A stretch of 64,000 bases of DNA from Rugamonas aquatica (GCF_009380215.1 NZ_WHUG01000002.1:62001-126000); one strand, 5' to 3'; shown: positions 1-9,436, counted from the stretch's first letter. The notes: generated from the sequence alone by a model not told the origin. Translations and numbers: made by a program.

Positions 1-1
1 G

Positions 2-328
2 AGCTGGCCGGTGGTGGCCAGCGAGGTCACGATCGATCCGCGCGGCAAGCAGCTGTACTTCACGGTGCAGCCGCCGGACGAGGACGAGCGCGTCATCAGC
101 GGCAAGCTGGCCGACGGCGGCAAGACGCTGGTGCTGGATGGCGGCTACTGCGGCGATGAGTCGGTGCCGATGCGCTTGTCGCTGGTGACGGACTACGGCC
201 GCAAGGCCGGCGCTTGCCGCGCCTGCCCGGCGTCGAAGAAGAAAAAAGAGATCGAAGAAGCGCCGGAGGCGCCTGAATCGCCGGCGCCGATGATCGAGGC
301 CGGCAAGACCACTACCGCCGGCCTGTGA
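2..328 (+). CDS. 3' part of an unknown gene (5' end outside window)
   Basis: The reading frame is open to the left edge of the window, so this is the C-terminal part of a longer protein; the GTG at 11 is probably internal. The visible part contains a stretch with Cys residues (a CRAC segment) followed by a Lys run and a Glu/Pro/Ala-rich, probably disordered tail. The stop codon lies in the loop of a rho-independent terminator, which supports a real gene end here. I do not recognise the family and propose no function. Confidence 0.55.
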   Translation, partial: SWPVVASEVTIDPRGKQLYFTVQPPDEDERVISGKLADGGKTLVLDGGYCGDESVPMRLSLVTDYGRKAGACRACPASKKKKEIEEAPEAPESPAPMIEAGKTTTAGL

Positions 329-343
329 GCCGGCGGTTTTTTT
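315..343 (+). terminator. Rho-independent terminator
   Basis: A perfect 8-bp GC stem (315-322 with 329-336) with a 6-base loop holding the upstream stop codon is followed by seven T residues. It ends the plus-strand gene and lies just before the stop of the convergent thiamine-diphosphate enzyme gene. Confidence 0.85.
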
Positions 344-348
344 GACGC

Positions 349-2052
349 TTACTTCGCGGCCTTGGCCGCTTGGGCGTTCTTGCGGATGGTTTCCAGCGTG
401 GCGCCCGGAGTGATCAGGTTGCCGTCGTAGCGCAGCTCGATCACGGCCGGCAGCTGCTTGCTGTTGGCGTAGGCCAGCGCGCGCTCCAGCGCCGGCGCGA
501 AGTCCGCCGTCGCTTCCACCACTTCACCATGGCCGCCATAGGCCACGGCCAGCGCGGCGAAGTCCGGGTTGTGCAGCTGCGTGCCGGACACGCGGCCCGG
601 ATAGTGCAGTTCCTGGTGCATGCGGATGGTGCCGAACATGCCGTTATTGAACACGATGATGACCACGCCCGCGCGGTATTGCACGGCGGTGGCCAGCTCC
701 TGGCCGTTCATCATGTATTCGCCGTCGCCGGCGAAGGTGATGACGGTGCGGGCCGGATCGACGATCTTGGCGGCCACGCCGGCCGGTACGCTGTAGCCCA
801 TCGCGCCGCTGGTCGGCGCCAGCTGGGTGCGCATGCCGCCGTAGCGGTGGAAGCGGTGCGCCCAGGTGGCGTAGTTGCCGGCGCCGTTGGTGATGATGGT
901 GTCGTGCGGCGTGATGCGGTCGATCTGCTGCACCACCTGCCATAGGTCCAGCGGCGCTTTGCCGTCCTGGAAGATCGGCGGCTGCTGCTGCCACGCGGTC
1001 AGGTCGGCCTTGGCCTCGGCCACGCTGCCGCGCCACGCGGCGCTGTCGACCGGCGCCATCGCGGCCAGCATCGCCGCCACTTGCGGCATGCCGCTGTTGA
1101 TCATCAGTTCGGCCTGGTAGACGCTGCCCAGTTCCTCGGCGTCGGCGTGCACGTGGATCAGGCGCTGGGCCGGCACCGGCGCGGCGATCAGCGCGTAGCC
1201 GCCGGTGGTCATCTCGCCCAGGCGCGGGCCGATGGCCAGGATCACGTCGGCTTCGCGCACGCGTGCGGCCAGCTTGGGGTTGATGCCGATGCCGACGTCG
1301 CCGATGTAGTTCGGGTGGTCATTGTCGAGCAAGTCCTGGAAGCGGAAGGCGCACGAGACCGGCAGATGGTTGGCTTCGGCGAAGGCTTGCAGGTCGGCGC
1401 AGGCTTGCGCATTCCAGCCGCCGCCGCCCAGCAGGACCAGCGGCTTCTTGGCGCCGGCCAGCAGCGAGCGCACCTGGGCTATCTGCGCGGCCGACGGCGA
1501 CGCCTGCACCGGTTGGTAGGCGCGGGTGTCGGCCACGGCGGCGACGGCGGTCAGCATGTCTTCCGGCAGCGCCAGCACCACCGGGCCGGGACGGCCGCTG
1601 GTGGCGATCTGGAAGGCGCGGGCGATGTATTCCGGCACGCGGTCGGCGCGGTCGATCTGCGCCACCCACTTGGCCATCTGGCCGTACATGCGGCGGTAGT
1701 CGATTTCCTGGAAGGCTTCGCGGTCGACGAAGTCGTTGCCGACCTGGCCGATGAACAGGATCATCGGGGTCGAATCCTGGAAGGCCGTGTGCACGCCGAT
1801 CGATGCGTTGGTCGCGCCCGGGCCGCGCGTGACGAAGCAGATGCCGGGCTTGCCGGTCATCTTGCCGTAGGCGTCGGCCATGAAGGCGGCGCCGCCTTCC
1901 TGGCGGTTGATGATGAAGCGGATGTCGGAGTCGTGCAGCGCGTCGAGCACGTCGAGGTAGCTTTCGCCGGGCACGCCGAAGGCGGTGTCCACGCCGTGGA
2001 TCTTCAGGGCATCGACCAGGATCTGGCCGCCGGTGCGGGATGGTTGCGTCAT
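349..2052 (-). CDS. Thiamine-diphosphate-dependent enzyme, acetolactate synthase-like
   Basis: This is a 567-residue member of the IlvB/POX-type ThDP family. The N-terminal pyrimidine-binding domain has a GVPGES segment followed by a RQEGGAA motif with the likely catalytic Glu near residue 52. A central Rossmann-like domain follows. The C-terminal PP domain has the metal/ThDP motif GDGEYMMNG followed about 20 residues later by NN. No regulatory-subunit gene (ilvN) is adjacent, so this is probably a stand-alone decarboxylase or acetolactate synthase-like enzyme rather than biosynthetic AHAS; the substrate cannot be read from sequence. The start is placed at the ATG at 2052 because of the upstream AAGGCGA and the usual N-terminus; in-frame starts at 2085 and 2130 would add residues with no family support. 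Confidence 0.85.
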   Translation of the reverse strand: MTQPSRTGGQILVDALKIHGVDTAFGVPGESYLDVLDALHDSDIRFIINRQEGGAAFMADAYGKMTGKPGICFVTRGPGATNASIGVHTAFQDSTPMILFIGQVGNDFVDREAFQEIDYRRMYGQMAKWVAQIDRADRVPEYIARAFQIATSGRPGPVVLALPEDMLTAVAAVADTRAYQPVQASPSAAQIAQVRSLLAGAKKPLVLLGGGGWNAQACADLQAFAEANHLPVSCAFRFQDLLDNDHPNYIGDVGIGINPKLAARVREADVILAIGPRLGEMTTGGYALIAAPVPAQRLIHVHADAEELGSVYQAELMINSGMPQVAAMLAAMAPVDSAAWRGSVAEAKADLTAWQQQPPIFQDGKAPLDLWQVVQQIDRITPHDTIITNGAGNYATWAHRFHRYGGMRTQLAPTSGAMGYSVPAGVAAKIVDPARTVITFAGDGEYMMNGQELATAVQYRAGVVIIVFNNGMFGTIRMHQELHYPGRVSGTQLHNPDFAALAVAYGGHGEVVEATADFAPALERALAYANSKQLPAVIELRYDGNLITPGATLETIRKNAQAAKAAK

Positions 2053-2132
2053 GAGGGTCGCCTTATTGGTATAGGTGTGCGTCATTCTACGGCCGGCTTG
2101 CGGGGGCGGCTTTTCTAATGGCGACACCAAAT

Positions 2133-2162
2133 TTCAGATTTGCAGGGGCGGGCTGTTACAAT
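2133..2162 (+). promoter_or_regulatory. Sigma70-type promoter of rnpB
   Basis: TTCAGA (2133-2138), an 18-bp spacer and TACAAT (2157-2162) place transcription start at about 2169-2170. This matches the first base of the P1 helix of the RNase P RNA. Confidence 0.65.
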
Positions 2163-2169
2163 AGCGGTT

Positions 2170-2512
2170 GAAGCAAGCCAGACAGCCGCTGGCCAGCGCG
2201 TAATGCCTGGCGGGAGGAAGGTCCGGACTCCATAGAGCGGGGTGACGGTTAACGGCCGTCCGCTGAAAGCCGTAAGCGCAAGCCCAAGGTATAAGGCGAG
2301 GAATAGGGCCACAGAGACGAGCGTATTAAGTTACGGTGAAACGCGGTAACCTCCACCTGGTGCAATTCCAAATAGGCACGCGATGATGCTGCTCGCGGAG
2401 CGTGCGGGTAGGAAGCTTGAGCGCTGGAGTAATCCAGCGCCTAGAGGAATGGCTGTCATAGCGCAGGTTCGCCTGCGCCGTAACAAAATCCGGCCTATCG
2501 GCTTGCTTCAAC
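2170..2512 (+). ncRNA. rnpB: RNase P RNA (M1 RNA), bacterial class A
   Basis: This is the catalytic RNA of RNase P, which matures tRNA 5' ends. The P1 helix is visible: ten bases at 2170-2179 pair perfectly with 2500-2509. Conserved core elements are present in order: the GGAGGAAGGTCCGGACTCC-like segment near 2211-2231, the ATAGGGCCACAGAGACGAGC-like region near 2305-2325, the GGTGAAACGCGGTAACCTCCACCTG region near 2334-2360 and the TAACAAAATCCGGCCTA segment at about 2481-2497. Length (about 340 nt) fits class A. There is no obvious U-rich terminator directly after it. Confidence 0.95.
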
Positions 2513-2579
2513 TAATAACGATGTTCGCGGCTGCCGCGGGACCGACGCGCACGCCGCGACACCCCCGGGGACTTTGCCG

Positions 2580-4085
2580 ATGAAAAAATACATACTGGCC
2601 TTGGATCAAGGCACTACCAGCTCGCGCGCCATCCTGTTCGACCATCAGGGCCGTATCTGCGGCAGCGCGGCGCAGGAATTCCCTCAGCATTTCCCTCAGC
2701 CCGGCTGGGTCGAGCACGACCCCAACGAGATCTGGAACAGCCAGCTCACGGTGGCGCGCAAGGTCTTGCACGACAACCATGTCGACGGCGGCCAGATCCT
2801 GGCGATCGGCATCGCCAACCAGCGCGAGACCACCGTGGTGTGGGACCGCAAGAGCGGCGAGCCGATCGCGCCGGCCATCGTCTGGCAGGACCGCCGCACG
2901 GCCGACACCTGCGAGGCGCTGCGCGCCGACGGCAAGGCCAAGAAAATCACCGACATCACCGGCCTGGAGCTGGACGCCTATTTTTCCGCCACCAAGCTCA
3001 AGTGGCTGCTCGATCACGTGCCCGGCGCGCGCGATCGGGCGCGGCACGGAGCGCTGGCCTTCGGCACCATCGACAGCTGGCTGACCTACAAGCTGACCGG
3101 CCGCCATGTGACGGACGTCAGCAACGCCGCCCGCACCATGCTGTTCAACATACACCTGATGCGCTGGGACCACGACCTGCTGCAGCTGTTCGACATTCCC
3201 GAGGAGATGCTGCCGCAGGTGGTGTCGTCGAGCGAGGAGGTGGGCCATACCAGGGCCGCGCTGTTCGGCGCGGAGATTCCGGTGGCCGGCATCGCCGGCG
3301 ACCAGCAGGCCGCCACCTTCGGCCAGGCTTGCCTGAAGCCGGGCATGGTCAAGAATACTTACGGCACCGGCTGCTTCATGATGATGCATCTGGGCCGGCA
3401 TCCGGTGGCCTCGCACAACCGGCTGCTGACCACGGTCGGCTGGCGCGTCGACGGCGCCACCGATTACCTGCTGGAGGGCAGTGTCTTCATGGGCGGCGCC
3501 ACGGTGCAGTGGCTGCGCGATGGGCTGGGCATCATCCAGCACTCGGGCGATGTCGAGGCGCTGGCCGCCAGCGTGCCGGACAACGGTGGCGTGTTCATGG
3601 TGCCGGCGTTTGTCGGGCTGGGCGCGCCGCACTGGGATCCGTATGCGCGCGGCGCGCTGGTCGGCCTGAGCCGGGGCAGCAACCGCGGCCACATCGCCCG
3701 CGCCGCGCTGGAGGCGATCGCCTATCAAAGCGCGGAGCTGATGGCGGCGATGCAGAAGGATGTCGAAGCCTCGCACCGCGCCATTCCGCTGACCGAGGTG
3801 CGCGCCGACGGCGGCGCGGCCCGCAACGATTTGCTGATGCAGTTCCAGGCCGATCTGCTGGGCGTGCCGGTGGTGCGGCCCACCGTGACCGAGACCACGG
3901 CGCTGGGCGCGGCCTATCTGGCCGGGCTGGCGGTTGGCTACTGGGAGACGCAGGAAGAGATCGCCGCGCAGTGGTCGTGCGACCGCCGCTTCGAGCCCGC
4001 CATGCCGGCCGACCGCCGCGCCGAATTGCTGGGGCAGTGGGGCCGCGCAGTCGAGCGCTCGCGCGGCTGGGATACGGCGCGATAG
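2580..4085 (+). CDS. glpK: Glycerol kinase
   Basis: This FGGY-family kinase phosphorylates glycerol to sn-glycerol 3-phosphate (EC 2.7.1.30). It has 501 residues, close to the E. coli enzyme. The N-terminal phosphate-binding motif DQGTTSSR is at residues 9-16, a GWVEHDP segment follows, and the C-terminal FGGY domain includes the DGGAARN motif. The ATG at 2580 is preferred over an in-frame TTG two codons upstream because GGGGA precedes it at suitable spacing. glpF, glpD and glpR are not in the window, so the gene stands alone between rnpB and a PAS-AraC regulator. Confidence 0.95.
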   Translation: MKKYILALDQGTTSSRAILFDHQGRICGSAAQEFPQHFPQPGWVEHDPNEIWNSQLTVARKVLHDNHVDGGQILAIGIANQRETTVVWDRKSGEPIAPAIVWQDRRTADTCEALRADGKAKKITDITGLELDAYFSATKLKWLLDHVPGARDRARHGALAFGTIDSWLTYKLTGRHVTDVSNAARTMLFNIHLMRWDHDLLQLFDIPEEMLPQVVSSSEEVGHTRAALFGAEIPVAGIAGDQQAATFGQACLKPGMVKNTYGTGCFMMMHLGRHPVASHNRLLTTVGWRVDGATDYLLEGSVFMGGATVQWLRDGLGIIQHSGDVEALAASVPDNGGVFMVPAFVGLGAPHWDPYARGALVGLSRGSNRGHIARAALEAIAYQSAELMAAMQKDVEASHRAIPLTEVRADGGAARNDLLMQFQADLLGVPVVRPTVTETTALGAAYLAGLAVGYWETQEEIAAQWSCDRRFEPAMPADRRAELLGQWGRAVERSRGWDTAR

Positions 4086-4173
4086 CTGTGTCGGCAAAAA
4101 AACAGTGAGGTTCCCGTGCGCGGAGGGATGAGGTAAGATGGAATATCTTGCCACCTAAGCAACTGGAGGAGCG

Positions 4174-4938
4174 ATGCAAAATGTCGAGTTGAATGCGATC
4201 GAAATCCTGTTCGATGAACTGAGTGATGTCGCGTTTTTCGTCAAGGACCGTGACGGCCGCTATCTGGCCGCCAACCGCACGCTGGTGCGGCGCTGCGGCC
4301 TGCGCACCAAGCAGGAAATCGTCGGCAAGACGGTACTGGAAGTGCATCCGCGCCATCTGGCGCAGACCTATATGGCGCAGGACCGCGAGGTGATCGAGGC
4401 CGGCCACACCATCAACAAGCACCTGGAACTGCACCTGTACCCCAACCGCCGCCACGGCTGGTGCCTGACCCACAAGACGCCGCTGCGCAACGATGCCGGC
4501 GCCATCGTCGGGCTGGTCGGCACCTCGCACGACCTCGGCCTGGCGGACGACTTGCATCCTGTGTACCGGCAAATCGCCAGCATCGCCCAGCACATCCGCG
4601 ATCACTACCGCGAGCCCCTGTGCCTGAACCAGCTGGCGCAGGACGCCGGCCTGCCGCTGGCGCGCGTGGAGCGCCTGTTCCAGCGCGTGTTCCACTACAG
4701 CCCGCGCCAGCTGCTGCTGCAATCGCGGCTGGACGGCGCGCTGGCGCTGATCGAAGCCGACCCGGCCCGCAGCATCGCCGACATCGCCAACGATTGCGGC
4801 TATTCGGACCACAGCGCCTTCAGCCGCCAGTTCAAGGCGCTGACTGGCATGACGCCGATGCAGTACCGCGCCCAGCAGCATGGCGAGCGGCCGCAGGCGC
4901 CGGCCAGCATGGCGTCGTGGGCCGAACAGCGCGCCTGA
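4174..4938 (+). CDS. PAS-domain AraC-family transcriptional regulator
   Basis: The protein has 254 residues. The N-terminal half is a PAS sensor (FFVKDRDGRYLAAN near residues 21-34, then a PAC-like LRNDAGAIVGLVG segment). The C-terminal third is an AraC/XylS double HTH, with the family signature CGYSDHSAFSRQFK followed by TGMTPMQYR. A strong GGAGGA ribosome binding site sits just before the ATG. This PAS-AraC layout recurs in Proteobacteria; ligand and targets are unknown. It follows glpK on the same strand after 88 bp, so it could regulate glycerol use, but nothing in the sequence proves that. Confidence 0.85.
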   Translation: MQNVELNAIEILFDELSDVAFFVKDRDGRYLAANRTLVRRCGLRTKQEIVGKTVLEVHPRHLAQTYMAQDREVIEAGHTINKHLELHLYPNRRHGWCLTHKTPLRNDAGAIVGLVGTSHDLGLADDLHPVYRQIASIAQHIRDHYREPLCLNQLAQDAGLPLARVERLFQRVFHYSPRQLLLQSRLDGALALIEADPARSIADIANDCGYSDHSAFSRQFKALTGMTPMQYRAQQHGERPQAPASMASWAEQRA

Positions 4939-5128
4939 CCTCAAAACTGTGGTATTTCGGCGCAAGCGCTGTGCCGATCCCACGCCCCCGGCTGTTTAAA
5001 TATAGCGAACCGCCGCGCACCCATCGGTGCGCGCAATGCCTTGCAAACTCATCAAGCTAGTATCACCCAGCCGACCCGCCCACAAGGCGCGCGGCGAATA
5101 CTTATAACTATCTTGAAGAGAGGCAGAC

Positions 5129-7375
5129 ATGTCGTTATCGAGGAATATCCTGTATCTGGGCGGCCTATGCGCCGTCAGCCTGGCCTTTACCGCCCATGCC
5201 GACAATGGCGGCGATCCCGCCGCAGACAAACACGGCCGCCTGAAACAGGCGCCCATGCCGCACCAGCGCCAAACCCTGCCGCCATCGGTCGAGCAGCAGA
5301 AGTACCAGCTGGCGCCGACCACCAAGCCGCGCTACGACCTGCTGCCGCGCCAACAGCGCAACAGCCTGACGCCGCTGAGCGCCACGCCGGAATGCAAGGA
5401 CATGACCAAGCTGGCCACCTACAGCGGCGCGGCGCTGGCCGACTACCTGGTCAACCTGCCGGACTTCGAATGCACTTACGGCCTGTTCTCGCTGACGCAG
5501 GCGCAGGGCGCGACGGTCTACTCGGACGCCAACCTGAGCGCCATCGCCAGCCGCTTCACGCAGGAAGCCGGCAGCTACAACGCCAGCAATATGGCGCTGG
5601 TCAACCTGGCGCTGTACCTGCGCGCCGGCTACTACCTGGCCGAAGGCGGCACCATCGCCCAGCCGGCGCAATCGGTGAAGACGACGCTGCGCACGCCGAT
5701 CAAGCAGCTGGCCGAGAGCACCCGCTTGTACGCGCCCAACGCGGTGGCCTACACCACGGCCGGCGAAACGCTGCGCCTGATTACCAATATGCATGACGAG
5801 GCCTTCTACCTGCCGAGCATGAAAGCCCTGGTGCAGCGCTACACCAACACCCCGGCCAACCCGAACGCGGTCGACGCCCTGCGCAACAACAGCGCCAGCG
5901 GCGGCTTCACGTCGGCGCTGACGGTGCTGTTCTATTCCCACTTCCGTCCGGACGCCGCGCCGGTGGTGCAGAACGACCTGTCGTATGCGACTGCGCTGAA
6001 CAACTTCGTCACGTCCAACAAGGCCGCTCTGCTGGGTGGCGACTACAGTTACCAGCTCAACGATGCGACCAACGAGGCATTCCGCTTCATGCAGTATCCG
6101 GCGCTCAAGGCAGGCGTCAAGACGATGGTGCAGAACATGCTGGCCACCACCAGTCTGACCAGCGCCGACAGCGACCTGTGGCTGGCCGCCGCCAGCGCCG
6201 TCAAGTACTACGACAACGAGAACTGCGCCCAGTACGGCACCTGCGACTTCACCACCAAGCTGGCCAATGCCATCCTCAAGTACAGCAAGTCGTGCAGCCC
6301 GACGCTGCGCATCCGTGCCCAGGACATGACCCCGGCGCAGATGCAGGACAGCTGCGACAAGCTGGCGGTCGAGGAAAACTACGCGCACGAGATGCTGAAG
6401 ACCAAGCGCATTCCGGTCGCCAACGACAACAACACCTCGCTGGAACTGGTGGTGTTCGACGACTACACCAACTACAGCAAGTACGCCTCCATCATCTACG
6501 GCATCAGCACCGACAACGGCGGCATGTACCTGGAAGGCGAGCCTGACGTGCCGGGCAACCAGGCCCGCTTCATCGCCCACGAAGCTTCGTGGCTGCGTCC
6601 GACCTTCCAGGTGTGGAACCTGGAGCACGAGTATGTGCACTACCTGGACGGCCGCTTCGACATGCTGGGCGATTTCGGCCAGGCCACGTCGGTGCCGACC
6701 GTGTGGTGGATCGAAGGCATCGCCGAGTACCTGTCGCTGAAGAATAACAACCAGGTCGCGATCGACATCACCAAGACCGGCACCTACCGCCTCAGCCAGA
6801 TCTTCGGCAACACCTACAGCATGAACGATTATGTGATCCGCGCCTATCGCTGGGGTTACATGGCTACCCGCTTCATGATGGAGCGCCACCGCGCCGACGT
6901 CGATGCCGTGCTGGGCATGTTCCGCATCGGCGACTACAGCGGCTACCAGAGCTTTATGGCCCGCATCGGCACCAGCTACGACGCCGAGTTCGCCGACTGG
7001 GTCAACGCCGCCACCACCGCCGGCCAGCCACCTATGCCTGAACCGCAACTGCCGGCCTGCGCCTCGACCAGCTACCTGGGCAAGAACTGCGGCATCGGCG
7101 GCCTGACCTCGGCCACCCAGGCTTACGTCTACCTGATGGTGCCGGCCGGCGCCACCAACGTGAAGATCTTCAGCCGCGGCGGCAGCGGCGACGCCGACAT
7201 GTACGTCGCGCTGGACCGCTACCCGACCGTGGCGTCGTACGACATGGTGTCGGCCGCCGCCGGCAACTCGGAAAACGTCAGCATCGCCAATCCGGTGGCC
7301 GGCCACTGGTACTACATCATGTTGAAGGCTAAAACCAGCTTCAGCGGCGTGACGGTGTACGCGACCTACGACTAA
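5129..7375 (+). CDS. Secreted microbial collagenase (peptidase M9 family)
   Basis: The product has 748 residues with an N-terminal signal peptide (hydrophobic core about residues 6-20, AxA site near 22-24). An M9N-type activator region covers roughly residues 75-390. The M9 catalytic domain carries the zinc motif HEYVH at residues 500-504 followed by a WWIEGIAEYLS segment that supplies the downstream Glu ligand. The tail resembles a PPC (bacterial pre-peptidase C-terminal) domain with SGDADMYVAL. The family degrades collagen or similar extracellular protein after secretion. The gene is monocistronic: its own upstream region has TATAAC near 5104, and a hairpin follows it. An AAGAGAGGC ribosome binding site precedes the ATG. 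Confidence 0.9.
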   Translation: MSLSRNILYLGGLCAVSLAFTAHADNGGDPAADKHGRLKQAPMPHQRQTLPPSVEQQKYQLAPTTKPRYDLLPRQQRNSLTPLSATPECKDMTKLATYSGAALADYLVNLPDFECTYGLFSLTQAQGATVYSDANLSAIASRFTQEAGSYNASNMALVNLALYLRAGYYLAEGGTIAQPAQSVKTTLRTPIKQLAESTRLYAPNAVAYTTAGETLRLITNMHDEAFYLPSMKALVQRYTNTPANPNAVDALRNNSASGGFTSALTVLFYSHFRPDAAPVVQNDLSYATALNNFVTSNKAALLGGDYSYQLNDATNEAFRFMQYPALKAGVKTMVQNMLATTSLTSADSDLWLAAASAVKYYDNENCAQYGTCDFTTKLANAILKYSKSCSPTLRIRAQDMTPAQMQDSCDKLAVEENYAHEMLKTKRIPVANDNNTSLELVVFDDYTNYSKYASIIYGISTDNGGMYLEGEPDVPGNQARFIAHEASWLRPTFQVWNLEHEYVHYLDGRFDMLGDFGQATSVPTVWWIEGIAEYLSLKNNNQVAIDITKTGTYRLSQIFGNTYSMNDYVIRAYRWGYMATRFMMERHRADVDAVLGMFRIGDYSGYQSFMARIGTSYDAEFADWVNAATTAGQPPMPEPQLPACASTSYLGKNCGIGGLTSATQAYVYLMVPAGATNVKIFSRGGSGDADMYVALDRYPTVASYDMVSAAAGNSENVSIANPVAGHWYYIMLKAKTSFSGVTVYATYD

Positions 7376-7405
7376 CCGCGCTGAAACGGTCTTAGAAAGC
7401 GCTTA

Positions 7406-7431
7406 AAACGGCAGCCGCCCGGCTGCCGTTT
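7406..7431 (+). terminator. Hairpin after the collagenase gene
   Basis: An 11-bp perfect stem (7406-7416 with 7421-7431) with a 4-base loop lies 30 bp after the collagenase stop. The stem ends in TTT but lacks a long T run, so it may be a weak rho-independent terminator. Confidence 0.6.
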
Positions 7432-7856
7432 CCTGATTTCCGTCCACGGATTTCGTATAATGCGGCGTGGCGGTGCGGTGGCTAACTTGTCTATACAAGT
7501 TGCCCTGCGCCGTGGCGCTGTCCCCGCACGACCCCAGGTTTTTCCATCTAGCTCAGCGCGCCGCCGGCGCGACTTGCCGCAAGAAATCCCCCCGCTGCCA
7601 CCCGCGCACCCCTGTTGCCGTTTTAATACTGCAATGTTGGTGTCCTGCAACTATATGCATTTAATTCAATTATTTTATTCGCTCTATTTCCCCGTTTTAG
7701 TGCGTCCAAACACATGTGCACAGATGAGGTAGCACATTCACTGTTTGTCATAAGTACTTAATTTACCTGACTATTTTATTTCTACCCGGCTTCAAGGAAT
7801 CGCGCTAAGTCCTTAATTTCATTACTAAAATCGCTGTTTCGTTTGCCTGAAAGCGC
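7432..7856. other. AT-rich intergenic region upstream of the mra promoter
   Basis: Short open frames here (for example 7460-7732) lack a ribosome binding site and any family resemblance, and base composition turns AT-rich from about 7620. What can be seen is a TATAAT at 7456-7461 without a convincing -35 box, and a perfect 7-bp inverted repeat at 7484-7501. I see no gene. Confidence 0.5.
7484..7501. promoter_or_regulatory. Operator-like perfect palindrome
   Basis: AACTTGT, four bases, then ACAAGTT: a perfect inverted repeat that resembles operators bound by HutC-type GntR regulators. It lies 23 bp after a TATAAT sequence. No GntR gene or obvious target gene is adjacent, so the assignment is an inference from symmetry only. 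Confidence 0.35.
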
Positions 7857-7885
7857 TTGACCACTATTCTTGCTTCCTCTAAAGT
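7857..7885 (+). promoter_or_regulatory. Promoter of the mra/dcw operon (Pmra)
   Basis: TTGACC (7857-7862), a spacer of exactly 17 bp and TAAAGT (7880-7885) form a good sigma70 promoter. Start of transcription would be near 7892, giving an mraZ leader of about 117 nt. The -10 box overlaps the first MraZ box, which suits repression by MraZ. Confidence 0.75.
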
Positions 7886-7918
7886 GGGCATCTGTGTGAA
7901 AAAGTGTCTTTTTGTGGG
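7884..7918 (+). promoter_or_regulatory. MraZ operator: four boxes with 10-bp periodicity
   Basis: GTGGG (7884), GTGTG (7894), GTGTC (7904) and GTGGG (7914) start exactly 10 bp apart. MraZ proteins are known to bind tandem TGGG-type (or AAAGTG[G/T]-type) repeats of one helical turn upstream of mraZ. Position just downstream of and overlapping the -10 box predicts autorepression of the dcw operon. Confidence 0.8.
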
Positions 7919-8008
7919 AAATTTCACCCGACTTAGCGGCGGGGGAGATGAAAACCGGAAAGCGCCGATCATGCTCCGCTAACCCTACTGAGGTGTAAAG
8001 GTAATCCC

Positions 8009-8437
8009 GTGTTTCAAGGCGCGTCCGCAATCAATCTCGATGCCAAAGGCAGGATGTCTATCCCTGCCAAGCACCGTGACGCGCTCTCGATCCAGTGCGA
8101 AGGCCGCCTCACGCTGACCCGCCATCCCGACGGCTGCGTCATGTTGTTCCCCCGCCCGGTGTGGGAACAGCACCGCCAACAGATCTCCCAATGGCCGTTG
8201 CAGGCCCGCGCCTGGCAGCGCATCTTCCTCGGCTACGCCACCGACGTCGAAATGGACACGGCCGGCCGCATCCTGATCGCGCCCGAACTGCGCAGCGCCG
8301 TCGGCCTGGAGCGCGAGGTCATGATGATGGGCATGGGTTCTCATTTCGAAATCTGGGATGCCGCCAAGATGGCGCAACAAGAGCAGCAGGCGATTGAAGC
8401 CGGCACCCCCGATGTTCTCGCTAATTTCTCTTTCTAA
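8009..8437 (+). CDS. mraZ: Transcriptional regulator MraZ
   Basis: MraZ is a 142-residue protein with two SpoVT/AbrB-like DNA-binding repeats: LDAKGRMSIPAKHR near residues 10-23 and MDTAGRILIAPELR near 80-95. It forms ring-shaped oligomers and represses its own operon. The start is a GTG with AAGG upstream; no ATG fits better. It is the first gene of the dcw cluster and lies just downstream of four MraZ boxes. Confidence 0.95.
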   Translation: MFQGASAINLDAKGRMSIPAKHRDALSIQCEGRLTLTRHPDGCVMLFPRPVWEQHRQQISQWPLQARAWQRIFLGYATDVEMDTAGRILIAPELRSAVGLEREVMMMGMGSHFEIWDAAKMAQQEQQAIEAGTPDVLANFSF

Positions 8438-8446
8438 GGCTCCGTG

Positions 8447-9436
8447 ATGACCACTACATCGGTGCCGGAATTTCAGCATCGGACGGTGCTGCTTGACGAA
8501 GCGGTCGACGCGCTGGCGCTGGATGGCGCGCGCGCCGACGGCGTCTACGTCGACGGCACGTTCGGCCGCGGCGGCCACTCGCGCCTGATCCTGTCCAAAC
8601 TGGGCGCCAACGCGCGCCTGATCGCCTTCGACAAAGACCTGCAGGCGATCGCCACCGCCGAGCAGATCAAGGACCCGCGCTTCACCATCGTCCACGACAG
8701 CTTCGCCACCATGCACGCGGCGCTGGCCGAACGCGGCGTGGCGCAGGCCGACGGTATTTTGCTCGACCTGGGCATCTCGTCGCCGCAGGTGGACGATGCC
8801 GCGCGCGGCTTCAGCTTCCGCAACGACGGCCCGCTCGACATGCGTATGGATACCACACGCGGCATGTCGGCGGCGGAGTGGCTCGCCACAGAAACTGAAC
8901 AGACACTGGAAAAGGTGATCAAGGAATATGGGGAAGAACGGTTTGCTTTTCAGATTGCAAAGGCGATTGTTGCTCGCAGGGCAGTCGAGCCAATTTCAAC
9001 CACACGACAGCTTGCCGGCATCGTGGCAGGCGCGGTCAAGACTCGGGAAAAGGGCAAGGACCCGGCCACCCGTACCTTTCAGGCTATCCGGATTTTCATC
9101 AATAAAGAGCTTGAAGACCTCGAGATCGGTCTGACCCAGGCCTGGAACAGCCTGGCGCCGGGCGGCATCATCGCCATCATCAGCTTCCACTCGCTGGAAG
9201 ACCGCATGGTCAAGCGCTTCTTCGCGTCCAAGGCCAATGTCGAGCAGCCGGACCGCCGCCTGCCGATCCGCGCGGTCGACCTGCCGCAGCCGGAGCTGAA
9301 ACTGCTGGCCAAGTTCAAGCCGTCCGACGCCGAGATCGACGCCAACCCGCGCGCCCGTTCGGCCGTGATGCGGGTCGCCCGCCGCCTGCCGTTTTCGGCT
9401 TCCGGCGCTGCGACCTCTGCGAAGGGCGCGGCATGA
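8447..9436 (+). CDS. rsmH: 16S rRNA (cytosine-1402-N4)-methyltransferase RsmH
   Basis: RsmH (MraW) methylates N4 of C1402 in 16S rRNA using SAM. The SAM-binding motif [10 protein letters not shown] lies near residue 35, the [12 protein letters not shown] motif near residue 105, and [10 protein letters not shown] near residue 245. Length is 329 residues, usual for the family. An in-frame GTG sits one codon upstream at 8444; the ATG at 8447 is chosen because AAGG lies 7 bases before it. The gene follows mraZ by 9 bases and overlaps ftsL by an ATGA. Confidence 0.95.
   Translation: MTTTSVPEFQHRTVLLDEAVDALALDGARADGVYVDGTFGRGGHSRLILSKLGANARLIAFDKDLQAIATAEQIKDPRFTIVHDSFATMHAALAERGVAQADGILLDLGISSPQVDDAARGFSFRNDGPLDMRMDTTRGMSAAEWLATETEQTLEKVIKEYGEERFAFQIAKAIVARRAVEPISTTRQLAGIVAGAVKTREKGKDPATRTFQAIRIFINKELEDLEIGLTQAWNSLAPGGIIAIISFHSLEDRMVKRFFASKANVEQPDRRLPIRAVDLPQPELKLLAKFKPSDAEIDANPRARSAVMRVARRLPFSASGAATSAKGAA

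Noticed and set aside
2508..4154. 548-residue open frame antisense to glpK
   Set aside because: It is a shadow of glpK codon usage with Arg/His/Ala-rich low-complexity content and no recognisable domain.
5165..7306. 713-residue open frame antisense to the collagenase
   Set aside because: It has the same mirror-frame character, while the sense strand has a signal peptide and a zinc motif.
7460..7732. Small open frames upstream of mraZ
   Set aside because: There is no ribosome binding site or known family, and the region becomes AT-rich with promoter features.
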